NCBI GenBank assembly: GCA_963603365.1
Contig: CAVCMI010000008.1
Location: 20,299-84,298 of the forward strand
Direction of reading: 5' to 3'
From: F23-D06 sp963603365
Lineage (GTDB): Bacteria; Bacteroidota; Bacteroidia; Bacteroidales; WCHB1-69
Length of the DNA stretch: 64,000 bases
Below, piece after piece: positions 1 through 8,500 of this stretch; positions within the stretch are counted from its first letter, which is position 1, and every line of letters begins with the position of its first letter. Made by a program: the position numbers and the translations under genes. Under the pieces are notes generated by a model. It was not told the DNA's origin, searched no databases, and saw nothing but the letters and a program-made list of their open reading frames with translations.

Positions 1-2
1 CC

Positions 3-1130
3 GATTGGTCTGTCCTTCAACTGATGGAAGAGATACAGAAATCGGGCAACCACTATCCCTATTTTGACTACTCGATGGGATACGGCGTGCCGCAAGCAGG
101 CTACTTCACAGACTCGGAACCACAGAAACCTGCCACCTCGATACGTCTTTTCGAAGATACTGCCAACACTTATGTAGTGCCCGTCAGCCGCAACCGGGCC
201 CGTACGCTGTTCTATAACGTAACCAACGGCGACGGTTCCATCGATACCTACAACAGTTATAGAATCTCCTCATCGACAGAGGACTCTGCCGCCGCAAACA
301 CGCTCGCATACACCATAGACAAGAGCACGCTGCAGAACGGCCAGACCTTGAAACTCTGGTTCGACAATCAATATGTGCAGTATGTCGTAGGCAAAGATTC
401 CCTTCCGTTCCCTTCGTTCTCAAAAGAGATTTCTAAAGAAAACACGGAAGAGCTTTATCGTTTCTACAACGACTTTTACAATGGGAAAAGAACAAAAAGA
501 CACCATGAAACAGACATCAGCCTCGTCACAGGTCTATACATACCCACAATGTGGGGAGAGAACGGCAACATAAACCAAGACCAACGGATGTCGCGTTCTC
601 TGTCTGTCGTGATTGACAACCGTTGGAAACTCGGCAGAGTTTACAGGCTCGGTTTCCGCATCGGATTCGGATCATCCTGGTATGCTACCGACAGCCTCTT
701 TGCCGCCAAACAGATTGCCGGTCTCGAACACGAAACGCCCCTCTATAACACCAACATCAAGAAAAGCAACATCAAAACCACGCAATTTGACCTGGAAATA
801 TATCAGCGTTTCAAACTCAGCAGCGGAACGAACAACAAATCTTGGTTCATCGACACGGGCGTTTATGGATCGTGGATTACAGGGAACCGTTATAAATTGG
901 TGTCAAAATATTCCACCGTCATAAACAACGAGAACTCCAGTTCCGCATTGCAAAACAAAATCAAAAACGTGCAGAAAGACTTCTTGGGAGACATCCACAA
1001 ACTGAACTATGGTGTCAGAGTCCGGATAGGATACGGAAACTTCGCGTTGTTTGGCCAATACCGGATTTCCAGAATAATGAAAAGCGGCAACGACCTGCCC
1101 GAATTTCAAGTCGGCATCCAGTTGTTCTGA
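3..1130 (+). CDS. C-terminal part of a subtilisin-like (S8) serine protease with a C-terminal beta-barrel (5' end outside the window)
   Basis: The reading frame is open to the left edge: codons at 3-23 read DWSVLQL before the first ATG at 24, so that ATG is internal. The stretch ending in GYGVPQAGYF resembles the last conserved helix of S8 peptidases in Bacteroidetes, where the GYG(I/V)P motif closes the catalytic domain; the catalytic Asp, His and Ser would lie upstream. The last ~200 residues alternate polar and aromatic residues in about eight strands and end in a terminal Phe (VGIQLF), as outer-membrane barrels do. I infer a secreted, surface-held protease. S8 assignment is moderate because only the domain end is visible; the barrel is inferred from pattern. 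Confidence 0.6.
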   Translation, partial: DWSVLQLMEEIQKSGNHYPYFDYSMGYGVPQAGYFTDSEPQKPATSIRLFEDTANTYVVPVSRNRARTLFYNVTNGDGSIDTYNSYRISSSTEDSAAANTLAYTIDKSTLQNGQTLKLWFDNQYVQYVVGKDSLPFPSFSKEISKENTEELYRFYNDFYNGKRTKRHHETDISLVTGLYIPTMWGENGNINQDQRMSRSLSVVIDNRWKLGRVYRLGFRIGFGSSWYATDSLFAAKQIAGLEHETPLYNTNIKKSNIKTTQFDLEIYQRFKLSSGTNNKSWFIDTGVYGSWITGNRYKLVSKYSTVINNENSSSALQNKIKNVQKDFLGDIHKLNYGVRVRIGYGNFALFGQYRISRIMKSGNDLPEFQVGIQLF

Positions 1131-1187
1131 CATGGAAGCCACGTATAATACAATCCTTTCATCAGACAATAGAAACGATTCAACTAT

Positions 1188-1691
1188 ATGAAAAACAATC
1201 CTAAAAGGTCAAGAACACTCAAGAGCCACAATTCCCTGAAATCCGGGAGAGCCTTTTTGCTGCTGACCCTAATAGTGTTGCTGTTTTGCGATGCAAGCGC
1301 CCAACGGGACAATGCCTCGTGCCATCAGGCAAAACAGACCTGCGTGAAGACTTTCCAGAACACAAGCAACCAGTTTTTGCTGAATGCCGTAGGGAAAGTC
1401 GTCCTCAAGGAAAACAAATCCGACAAGATTCGCTGCGTCGTCAAGATTACAGCTTACGGAAAAACGGAGGAGCAGGCCGCCGAACGCCTGAACATGATCT
1501 CAGTCGGCAGCAAACAGCAAAAAGGCATCCCTGTCCTTGAGGTCAAAGTCAACAACGGCCTCTACTTGAAAAAGAAATACGACATTGTCACGGAAGTGTA
1601 TCTGCCTCCCACCGTCACCATACAACACAATGACAATCCCAACTTTATGGAATTATTAAACCGTTTAATACAAAAAATAATGCCATACTGA
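1188..1691 (+). CDS. small secreted protein, DUF4097/adhesin-like fragment
   Basis: A 167-residue protein whose basic N-terminus is followed by a hydrophobic stretch (FLLLTLIVLLFC) and a plausible signal-peptidase site after ASAQ. The mature part has the alternating rhythm of DUF4097-type beta-strand domains (VVLKENKSD, CVVKITAYGKTEEQA, IPVLEVKVNN, YDIVTEVYLPP) but stops after roughly the first third of that fold. It starts 57 bp after the protease gene on the same strand, and a hairpin terminator follows it, so the two probably share a transcript. Its function is unknown. It could be a naturally short relative or a 3'-truncated copy. Confidence 0.6.
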   Translation: MKNNPKRSRTLKSHNSLKSGRAFLLLTLIVLLFCDASAQRDNASCHQAKQTCVKTFQNTSNQFLLNAVGKVVLKENKSDKIRCVVKITAYGKTEEQAAERLNMISVGSKQQKGIPVLEVKVNNGLYLKKKYDIVTEVYLPPTVTIQHNDNPNFMELLNRLIQKIMPY

Positions 1692-1713
1692 ACCTGAACA
1701 TTTCACAAACATT

Positions 1714-1770
1714 CCGTGCCAGGGCAACAAATAATCATAGCCAAACCGTTGCCGGCACGGATGTTTTTAT
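1714..1770 (+). terminator. Rho-independent-like terminator after the 1188-1691 gene
   Basis: CCGTGCC-GGGCAAC at 1714-1728 pairs with GTTGCC-GGCACGG at 1748-1760 with one bulge, followed by a short T-rich run at 1763-1768. It separates the secreted-protein gene from the ABC transporter operon. Confidence 0.6.
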
Positions 1771-1856
1771 TCTAACTATGTCACATAAATCTATGTTTAA
1801 ACTTTCATCCTCGTTTTTCTTCTGTACAACGTTAATACCGGATAGAACAAGGCAAT

Positions 1857-2579
1857 ATGATTATTAGTCTGAAAAACATTCACAAAACATACGACAACGG
1901 GCAGCCCGTCCATGTGCTGAAAGGAGTTGACATGGGCATAGAACAGGGAGAGTTTGTCTCCATCATGGGTGCGTCAGGCTCGGGCAAATCAACGTTGCTG
2001 AACATTTTAGGGATTCTCGACAACTACGACGAGGGCTCTTATCACCTGGACGGGAAACTCATCAAAGACCTCAGTGAAAAAGAGGCTGCCCATTACCGCA
2101 ACAAGATGATTGGCTTTGTGTTTCAGTCGTTCAACCTGATAGCCTTCAAGACAGCCGTTGAGAATGTTGAGCTGCCGTTGTTCTATCAAGGGACCGGTCG
2201 GAAGCTGCGGCGTGAGAAGGCTATGGAATACCTGGAGCATTTCGGTCTGGCCGAGTGGGCAACCCATTATCCCAACGAGCTCTCGGGCGGGCAGAAACAG
2301 CGGGTAGCCATTGCACGGTCGCTGATAACGCAGCCTCGTATACTTCTTGCAGACGAACCTACCGGTGCGCTCGATTCCAAAACATCGCTCGAAGTCATGG
2401 AGCTGCTCACACGTCTCAACCGCGAAAAAGGCGTCACCATCGTTGTGGTGACTCACGAAAGCGGCGTGGCAAACTGCACCGACAGGATAATCCACATCAA
2501 GGATGGCGTCATCGGCGAAATAACTATGAACAAAGACCATCATGCCTCCCTGTTCGGCACCGGCACTGTAATGAAATAG
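1857..2579 (+). CDS. ABC transporter ATP-binding protein (MacB/LolD type)
   Basis: A 240-residue ATPase with all ABC motifs: Walker A GASGSGKS at residues 38-45, Q-loop Gln 90, signature LSGGQ at 142-146, Walker B ILLADE at 162-167 and the H-loop His 200. Length and signature match the soluble ATPases that drive FtsX-fold (type VII) permeases, which work by mechanotransmission rather than transport through their own channel. It is first in a five-gene operon with two such permeases, a membrane-fusion protein and a TolC-like channel. The likely role is therefore powering export of a small molecule or peptide across both membranes; the substrate is not indicated by sequence. Confidence 0.93.
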   Translation: MIISLKNIHKTYDNGQPVHVLKGVDMGIEQGEFVSIMGASGSGKSTLLNILGILDNYDEGSYHLDGKLIKDLSEKEAAHYRNKMIGFVFQSFNLIAFKTAVENVELPLFYQGTGRKLRREKAMEYLEHFGLAEWATHYPNELSGGQKQRVAIARSLITQPRILLADEPTGALDSKTSLEVMELLTRLNREKGVTIVVVTHESGVANCTDRIIHIKDGVIGEITMNKDHHASLFGTGTVMK

Positions 2580-2619
2580 TCTTTCCTTTATGGCACTGTA
2601 TATCTTACAATAAATTACC

Positions 2620-3888
2620 ATGCGAGATTTTTTGAATGAAATATGGGGTTCGGCAAAGCGCAACAAATTGCGTACCGCTCTGACGGGCTTCGCCGTTTCG
2701 TGGGGGATTTTCATCTTGATAGTGCTGTTGGGCGCCGGCAACGGCCTGATGAACGCCTTCCAGCAAAACGGAGCCGACTTCGCCTCCAACGTAATGATGG
2801 TTTGGGGCGGGTTTACCACAAAGCCATACAACGGCCTGCAAGAGGGGCGGCATCTCGACTTGAACGACAATGACATACAAATCACACGAAGCGGCCTTTT
2901 TGCAGACCATATCGACAAGGTGACGGCAAGTGTAGAAAAGAGTTCGCTGTCAATGAACTACAAAGACAATTATGTATCGGTTTCGCTCTGCGGATGCTAC
3001 CCCGAATATCAGGAAATGGAAGGGCTGAAATTGCTGGCCGGACGTTTCATCAATCAAAACGACATGCAATTGAAGCGGAAGTGCATAGTTCTTCCTAACT
3101 CTTACGTACAGACACTGTTGGGCGACACTGCCGACTGCAGCGACATCATCGGGAAACAGATTTCTGTCGGCAACATCATCTACCAGGCCGTCGGGGTTTA
3201 CAAAAAGAGAGACAACATGGGCTCCAACAGCGTTTATATGCCTTTCACCACTTACCAGATTGTGTTCGGGAGTTTCAATTATGCAGACGACATCTCGTTT
3301 ACCTTTCATGGGCTGAACACGGTAGAGGAAAACGAGCAATTTGAGAAACAGTATCGGGCGGCATTGAACAAAGCACACAAGGCAGCCCCCGAAGATGAGG
3401 GCACTTTCTGGATCTGGAACCGTTTCACCCAAAACCTTCAGATGGAGAAAGGCACTTCACTTATCCAAAAAGCGCTTTGGATTACAGGATTGTTTACGCT
3501 CTTCGGCGGCATTGTGGGCGTTTCAAACATTATGCTGATCACCGTCCGGGAGCGCACTTACGAGTTCGGTGTCCGTAAAGCCATCGGCGCGACACCTTGG
3601 GCCATTATGAAACTCATCGTGATGGAGAGTGTCACCATCACCGCCTTTTTCGGCTATTTGGGCATGATTGCCGGTTTGTTGGCCTGCGAAGTGATGAAGA
3701 GAACCGTCGGTTCCAATACGCTTGACATGTTCGGGCAGCCCATTCAGATTTTTGTCAATCCCAGCGTCGGCATCGATGTTGCCATTGGGGTTTCTGTTGT
3801 TCTGGTCGTCGCGGGCACACTGGCTGGGCTTTCGCCAGCCCTTAAAGCGGCACGTATCCGGCCTGTAGAAGCATTGAAAGGCGTATGA
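2620..3888 (+). CDS. ABC transporter permease, MacB/FtsX type (first of two)
   Basis: A 422-residue inner-membrane protein with the MacB layout: one N-terminal helix (about residues 20-42), a large periplasmic domain (about 45-275) and three C-terminal helices. The conserved coupling segment reads VRERTYEFGVRKAIGATP near residue 310, and the protein ends RIRPVEALKGV, typical of the family. It starts 40 bp after the ATPase and overlaps the second permease by ATGA at 3885-3888, indicating translational coupling. Two different permeases with a separate ATPase imply a heterodimeric pump, unlike the fused homodimeric MacB of Proteobacteria. Confidence 0.92.
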   Translation: MRDFLNEIWGSAKRNKLRTALTGFAVSWGIFILIVLLGAGNGLMNAFQQNGADFASNVMMVWGGFTTKPYNGLQEGRHLDLNDNDIQITRSGLFADHIDKVTASVEKSSLSMNYKDNYVSVSLCGCYPEYQEMEGLKLLAGRFINQNDMQLKRKCIVLPNSYVQTLLGDTADCSDIIGKQISVGNIIYQAVGVYKKRDNMGSNSVYMPFTTYQIVFGSFNYADDISFTFHGLNTVEENEQFEKQYRAALNKAHKAAPEDEGTFWIWNRFTQNLQMEKGTSLIQKALWITGLFTLFGGIVGVSNIMLITVRERTYEFGVRKAIGATPWAIMKLIVMESVTITAFFGYLGMIAGLLACEVMKRTVGSNTLDMFGQPIQIFVNPSVGIDVAIGVSVVLVVAGTLAGLSPALKAARIRPVEALKGV

Positions 3889-5117
3889 AAAAGTTCGACA
3901 TTGACACTTTCAACGAAATTGCAGACGCGCTGCTCCGCAACAAGAAGCGTAGCCTGCTGACCGGATTCGGCATTTTCTGGGGGCTTTTTATGCTATTGTT
4001 CCTTATAGGCGGCGGCAAAGGGCTCAAAGTTATGCTTACCAAGAATTTCGAGAATTTTGCCACCAACTCCATCATAATGGTAGCCCAGGAGACAACAAAA
4101 CCCTACAAAGGCTTCAAAGAGGGCAGAACCTGGAGTCTTCAGTATCAGGATGTGGAGAGAATAAAGCAGCTGTTCCCCGAATTGGCCATCGTAACGCCGA
4201 CCATCTCCAAATGGGGGATCAGCGCAAAGAAAAACAGTTTCAGCCTCTCTTGCTCGATGAGCGGTGTGGAGGCCTGTTACGGCCAAATAGAGGCACCGGA
4301 ACTCAAATACGGCCGTTTCCTGAATGAGGTGGACATCCAGCAGAAACGGAAAGTCTGCGTCATTGGCAAACGGGTCTATCAATCCCTGTTTCCAGGCGGC
4401 GGCAACCCTTGCGGGCAAACCATACAAGTTGGCTCTTCTTATTATCAAGTAGTTGGCGTTAACGTCAGTTCGTCTAACATCAGCGTTGGCGGCAGCAGCG
4501 ACGGCAAAGTCACTGTTCCGATTTCGGTGCTTAAAGACATCACCGGAGCCGGAGACAACGTGGATATGATTTGCGTGGTGGGCAAAGACGGCATCCAAAT
4601 GTCTTCGTTGGAAAACCGTCTGCGGCAAGTCGTTTCTCGCAGCCATTACATCGACCCTACCGACGACCGCGGCTTGATGATGCTTAACATGGAACCGATG
4701 TTCAAGATTGTGGACACGCTTTTCCGTGGCGTCAATTTCCTGATGTGGCTGGTAGGCTTAGGGACTTTGCTTTCGGGCGCTATCGGGGTGAGCAATATCA
4801 TGTTAGTGGTAGTGCGCGAACGAACCACTGAAATCGGCATCCGTCGTGCCATCGGCGCCACGCCAGGCAATATTATGTTCCAGATTGTAGCAGAAAGCAT
4901 CACCCTGACCATCGTGGCGGGGATTTTCGGCATTGTATTCTCTGTCTTTTTGCTCAACCTCTTGGAGATGTTGACCCATCAGGCCGTATTCCAAATAGGC
5001 ATCGGAACAGCGTTGTCGGCACTGCTGCTGTTGCTGGCTCTTGGCATCCTTGCCGGCATACCTCCCGCATATCGCGCTATGCACATCAAACCCGTAGATG
5101 CCATGCGCGACGAATAA
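3885..5117 (+). CDS. ABC transporter permease, MacB/FtsX type (second of two)
   Basis: A 410-residue paralog of the preceding permease with the same topology: N-terminal helix at about 23-43, periplasmic domain, and three C-terminal helices. The coupling motif is VRERTTEIGIRRAIGATP and the end is HIKPVDAMRDE. Its start codon overlaps the stop of the first permease by four bases. The periplasmic domains differ clearly between the two copies, so they are not a recent duplication and probably form a heterodimer on the shared ATPase. Confidence 0.92.
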   Translation: MKKFDIDTFNEIADALLRNKKRSLLTGFGIFWGLFMLLFLIGGGKGLKVMLTKNFENFATNSIIMVAQETTKPYKGFKEGRTWSLQYQDVERIKQLFPELAIVTPTISKWGISAKKNSFSLSCSMSGVEACYGQIEAPELKYGRFLNEVDIQQKRKVCVIGKRVYQSLFPGGGNPCGQTIQVGSSYYQVVGVNVSSSNISVGGSSDGKVTVPISVLKDITGAGDNVDMICVVGKDGIQMSSLENRLRQVVSRSHYIDPTDDRGLMMLNMEPMFKIVDTLFRGVNFLMWLVGLGTLLSGAIGVSNIMLVVVRERTTEIGIRRAIGATPGNIMFQIVAESITLTIVAGIFGIVFSVFLLNLLEMLTHQAVFQIGIGTALSALLLLLALGILAGIPPAYRAMHIKPVDAMRDE

Positions 5118-5155
5118 CATTATTGACAACAAAACAGAAAAAAACGAATAAGAAT

Positions 5156-6247
5156 ATGAAAAAAGCATTGAAATGGATCATCCTGGTCATCGTCATCCTG
5201 ATTTTTTGGGGGACACTTTTCTTTTTGGTCAAGAAGTCGAAATCCGAAAAAGTCAGATACAACGAGTATGAGGTCACTACAACGAACATTCAGCGCAAGA
5301 CGCTGATAACCGGAAGCATCGCCCCGCGTGACGAGGTTGACATCAAGCCGCAGATCAACGGCATCATCGCCGAACTCTACAAGGAAGCCGGACAAGAGGT
5401 GGCAGAAAATGAGGTTATCGCCAAGCTGAAGGTCATTCCAGACATGACCTCGCTGAGTTCGGCACAAAGCCGCGTTCGTCTCGCAGAAATCAATTATGCG
5501 CAGGTCCTGACCAACTACAACCGAGAGAAAGCGCTTTACGAAAAGGATATGGTTAGCCGCGAAGCGTTTGAAGAGGTGCAACAGCAACTTGACCAGGCGC
5601 GCGAAGAGCAATCGGCTGCCCGGGAAGCGCTCGAAATCATCCGCGACGGAGTCTCCTCTTCCAATGCCAACTCAAGTTCCACCCTAATACGTTCCACTAT
5701 TGCAGGGCTCATCCTTGACATTCCGGTCAAGGTCGGCAACTCTGTTATACAAGCCAACACGCTAAATGACGGCACCACTGTGGCCACCGTCGCCAACATG
5801 AACGACCTGGTGTTCACCGGAAACGTAGATGAGACTGAAGTGGGGACCTTGCACGAAGGCATGGCGCTAAGCATCACTGTAGGCGCTTTGCCGGACTGCT
5901 CCTTTGATGCCGTCCTCGAATACATCTCACCGAAAGCGACCACAGAAAACGGGACAAACCGTTTTGAAGTGAAGGCGGCGGTCAAGATGAAAGAGAGTGA
6001 CAAGATACGTTCCGGATATGGCGCAAATGCCGAGGTGATTATGGAAGAGGCAAAAGACGTGCTGTCCATTCCGGAAAGCACGCTCGAGTTTTCAGGCGAC
6101 TCCACTTTCGTATATGTCAGGAGCGGAAACGGACAATATGAACGACGGAGCGTACAGACAGGTCTCAGCGACGGCCTGAACATCCAGATCAAAAACGGCC
6201 TGAAAAAGGGCGACATTGTCAGAGGAACCAAAATAATAGAGCAGTGA
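5156..6247 (+). CDS. HlyD/MacA-type periplasmic adaptor (membrane fusion protein)
   Basis: From ATG 5156 the protein has 363 residues. I prefer this start to the upstream TTG at 5123 because it gives a clean anchor: MKKALKW, then a hydrophobic helix. Next come a biotinyl-lipoyl half (DIKPQINGIIAELYKEAGQEV), a long coiled-coil hairpin (about residues 95-165), the second lipoyl half and a beta-barrel domain with LVFTGNVDETEVGTL. It is the periplasmic bridge between the FtsX-type permeases and the TolC-like channel. Its TGA overlaps the next start codon (TGATG at 6245-6249), so translation is coupled. Confidence 0.92.
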   Translation: MKKALKWIILVIVILIFWGTLFFLVKKSKSEKVRYNEYEVTTTNIQRKTLITGSIAPRDEVDIKPQINGIIAELYKEAGQEVAENEVIAKLKVIPDMTSLSSAQSRVRLAEINYAQVLTNYNREKALYEKDMVSREAFEEVQQQLDQAREEQSAAREALEIIRDGVSSSNANSSSTLIRSTIAGLILDIPVKVGNSVIQANTLNDGTTVATVANMNDLVFTGNVDETEVGTLHEGMALSITVGALPDCSFDAVLEYISPKATTENGTNRFEVKAAVKMKESDKIRSGYGANAEVIMEEAKDVLSIPESTLEFSGDSTFVYVRSGNGQYERRSVQTGLSDGLNIQIKNGLKKGDIVRGTKIIEQ

Positions 6248-7575
6248 TGAGAAAAAGAGCATTATCCGCCGCCTTTGCCGTTTGTCTCCTTACGGCGGGC
6301 GCGCAGCAGGAACAAGGCAGCAAATCGTGGACTTTAGACGACTGCATCCGCTATGCTTCGGAACACAACCTCACGGTGCAGCAGAACTTGCTCACCCAGA
6401 AGCAGCGGACCATAGAACTGAACACCGCACGAAACAGCATACTGCCTACCGTGCAGGCAAGTGGGTCACAGAACTTCTCCATCGGACGCGGACTCTCTGA
6501 AGACAACACTTACGTCAGTTCCAACACCGCAAATACCTCTTTCGGTCTCGGCGCCAATCTGGACCTCTTCACCGGTCTGAGGGTCAAAAACAGCATTTCG
6601 TTAGGGAAACTGAACCTTGCCGCTGCCAATGCCGACTATGCCAACATTAAAGAAGAAATACGCATATCGGTAATGGAAGCTTATATGCAAGTGCTTTACA
6701 ACATGACGATTGCTGATGTCGCACAGTTGCAGGTCAACATCGACTCTATGCAAGTGGAACGTCTTTCTGCGCTCAAAGAGGCAGGCAGAGCCAGTGCCGC
6801 TGAGGTGGCCACGCAACGGTCCACCCTTGCCAAGAGCCGGCTCACCCTCACACAGTCACGCAACAGCCTGAAACTCTCGCTGCTCGAATTGACCCAACTG
6901 CTGGAACTGCAAAGTCCGGAAAACTTCAGTGTCGTGCCGCCTGACCTGACCGAATTTGACCTGCAGGCCTTGCCCGACCCCGAGCAGGTTTACAACAATG
7001 CCGTCAACGAACGTCCTTCAGTAAAAGCCGAAATGCTGCGTACAGACTATGCCAAAACCAGTGTATCCTTGTCAAAAAGTGCGTATTACCCCACCCTGTC
7101 GATGAATTTCGGCGTAGGCACTAACTATTATGCTGTACGCGGCGGCGCCACGAAGAGTTTTGCAGAACAGATGCGCACCAACTTAAGCCCATACGTCGGG
7201 TTGTCGTTGAATGTGCCCGTTTTCGACAAACTGTCCACGCGCAACAACGTCAGGACAGCTAAAATACAAGCCGAAAGCCAGCAGATACAACTTGAAACCG
7301 AGAAAAAGTCTCTGTACAAGAAAATACAGCAAGCCTATTATGAGGCCGTTGCAGCGATAGACAAATATACAAGCAGCAAAGCCGCGGTGGAGAGTTCTCA
7401 GGAGTCGTTTAACCTTACCAGGGCCAAATATGAAGAAGGCCGCGCAACCACGACCGAATTCAACGAGGCCAAGAACAACCTTATGCAGTCCAAATCGGAA
7501 GAGGCGCAAGCGCAATACCAATGCCTCTATCAAAGGAAACTGCTTGAGATTTACGGGTCACCCGCATTTTACTGA
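6247..7575 (+). CDS. TolC-family outer-membrane efflux channel
   Basis: 442 residues from ATG 6247 (a GTG one codon upstream is possible). The signal peptide has a hydrophobic core (ALSAAFAVCLLTAGAQ), followed by the first family helix WTLDDCIRYASEHN and long helices with duplicated halves, as in the alpha-barrel of outer-membrane efflux proteins. A characteristic NFGVG...FDKLSTRNNV segment lies in the second half. Being last in the ATPase-permease-permease-adaptor operon, it should provide the outer-membrane exit of the tripartite pump. It converges on xerD with 19 bp between stops. Confidence 0.93.
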   Translation: MRKRALSAAFAVCLLTAGAQQEQGSKSWTLDDCIRYASEHNLTVQQNLLTQKQRTIELNTARNSILPTVQASGSQNFSIGRGLSEDNTYVSSNTANTSFGLGANLDLFTGLRVKNSISLGKLNLAAANADYANIKEEIRISVMEAYMQVLYNMTIADVAQLQVNIDSMQVERLSALKEAGRASAAEVATQRSTLAKSRLTLTQSRNSLKLSLLELTQLLELQSPENFSVVPPDLTEFDLQALPDPEQVYNNAVNERPSVKAEMLRTDYAKTSVSLSKSAYYPTLSMNFGVGTNYYAVRGGATKSFAEQMRTNLSPYVGLSLNVPVFDKLSTRNNVRTAKIQAESQQIQLETEKKSLYKKIQQAYYEAVAAIDKYTSSKAAVESSQESFNLTRAKYEEGRATTTEFNEAKNNLMQSKSEEAQAQYQCLYQRKLLEIYGSPAFY

Positions 7576-7594
7576 TTCCTTTTGGTTCCGGTTG

Positions 7595-8476
7595 TCAATA
7601 ACGGGGATGGTACAACGCCATATTGCTCCGGATGTAGTCGCGGTCAAGGTGGGTATAGATTTCCGTTGTGGTAATATTCTCGTGACCGAGCATTTGCTGC
7701 ACGGCACGCAAATCGGCGCCTCCCTCGATAAGGTGAGTGGCAAACGAATGCCGGAACGTATGCGGACTGACCTTCTTGGAGATTCCGGCTGCTGCCGCCC
7801 ATTTCTTGACTAACAAGAAAACCATCTCGCGCGAGAGGTGGTACCCCCTTCTGTTGAGAAAAACATACGATGCCTCGTCAGGAACCGGTGTCACGTCACG
7901 GCGCGCGCCTTCTAAATACAACCGTGTCATCCTCTGTGCCATTGTCCCGATTGGGACAAACCTTTCCTTGTTGCCTTTGCCGACCACTTTTATAAAGCCC
8001 TCGTCAAAAAAAAGGTGGGACAGTTTCAAAGTCACCAGTTCGCTCACGCGCAAGCCGCAGCCGTACATCACCTCAAGCATCGCCCGGTTGCGGTGTCCCT
8101 CCGGTGCGCTCAAGTCAATGACGTTCATCATTGCCTCTATCTCCTGTATGGAAAGCACATCCGGCAAGTGCAGACCTATCTTTGGCGCATCTATCAAGGC
8201 GGTCGGGTCATTGTCAAGCGTACCCTCATACATCAGGAATCGATAAAAGGCCCGTATTCCGGAGATGATGCGTGCCTGCGAACGTGTCGCTGCCCCTTGT
8301 GCATACAGTTGATGCAGGAAAGACTGCAAATCAGACAACGCCACCTTTTCGAGCGGTTTCCCGGAGAGGAATGTATCTAACAGCCGTACATCGTGCAGAT
8401 AAGACTCCACGCTTTTTGGGGAGAGACCTTTCTCATATACGAGGTATTGCTTGAAACGTGATATAGAGTCATCCAT
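7595..8476 (-). CDS. xerD: tyrosine recombinase XerD
   Basis: Site-specific recombinase that, with XerC, resolves chromosome dimers at dif. The ATG at 8476 (MDDSISRF) gives 293 residues, close to the family norm; the GTG at 8500 would add eight residues. The N-terminal SAM-like domain (FKQYLVYEKGLSPKSVESYL) precedes the catalytic domain with Arg in YGCGLRVSELV, HTFRHSFATHL (His and Arg), the second His in LGHENI and the nucleophile Tyr in TEIYTHL. The 24-bp gap to cinA upstream suggests co-transcription. Confidence 0.93.
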   Translation of the reverse strand: MDDSISRFKQYLVYEKGLSPKSVESYLHDVRLLDTFLSGKPLEKVALSDLQSFLHQLYAQGAATRSQARIISGIRAFYRFLMYEGTLDNDPTALIDAPKIGLHLPDVLSIQEIEAMMNVIDLSAPEGHRNRAMLEVMYGCGLRVSELVTLKLSHLFFDEGFIKVVGKGNKERFVPIGTMAQRMTRLYLEGARRDVTPVPDEASYVFLNRRGYHLSREMVFLLVKKWAAAAGISKKVSPHTFRHSFATHLIEGGADLRAVQQMLGHENITTTEIYTHLDRDYIRSNMALYHPRY

Positions 8477-8500
8477 GATGGCTTGTTGGCTATACAGCAC

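Noticed and set aside
7595..8476. XerD as an invertase or element-specific integrase
   Set aside because: Length, motifs and its operon with cinA fit the housekeeping recombinase; no invertible element lies nearby.
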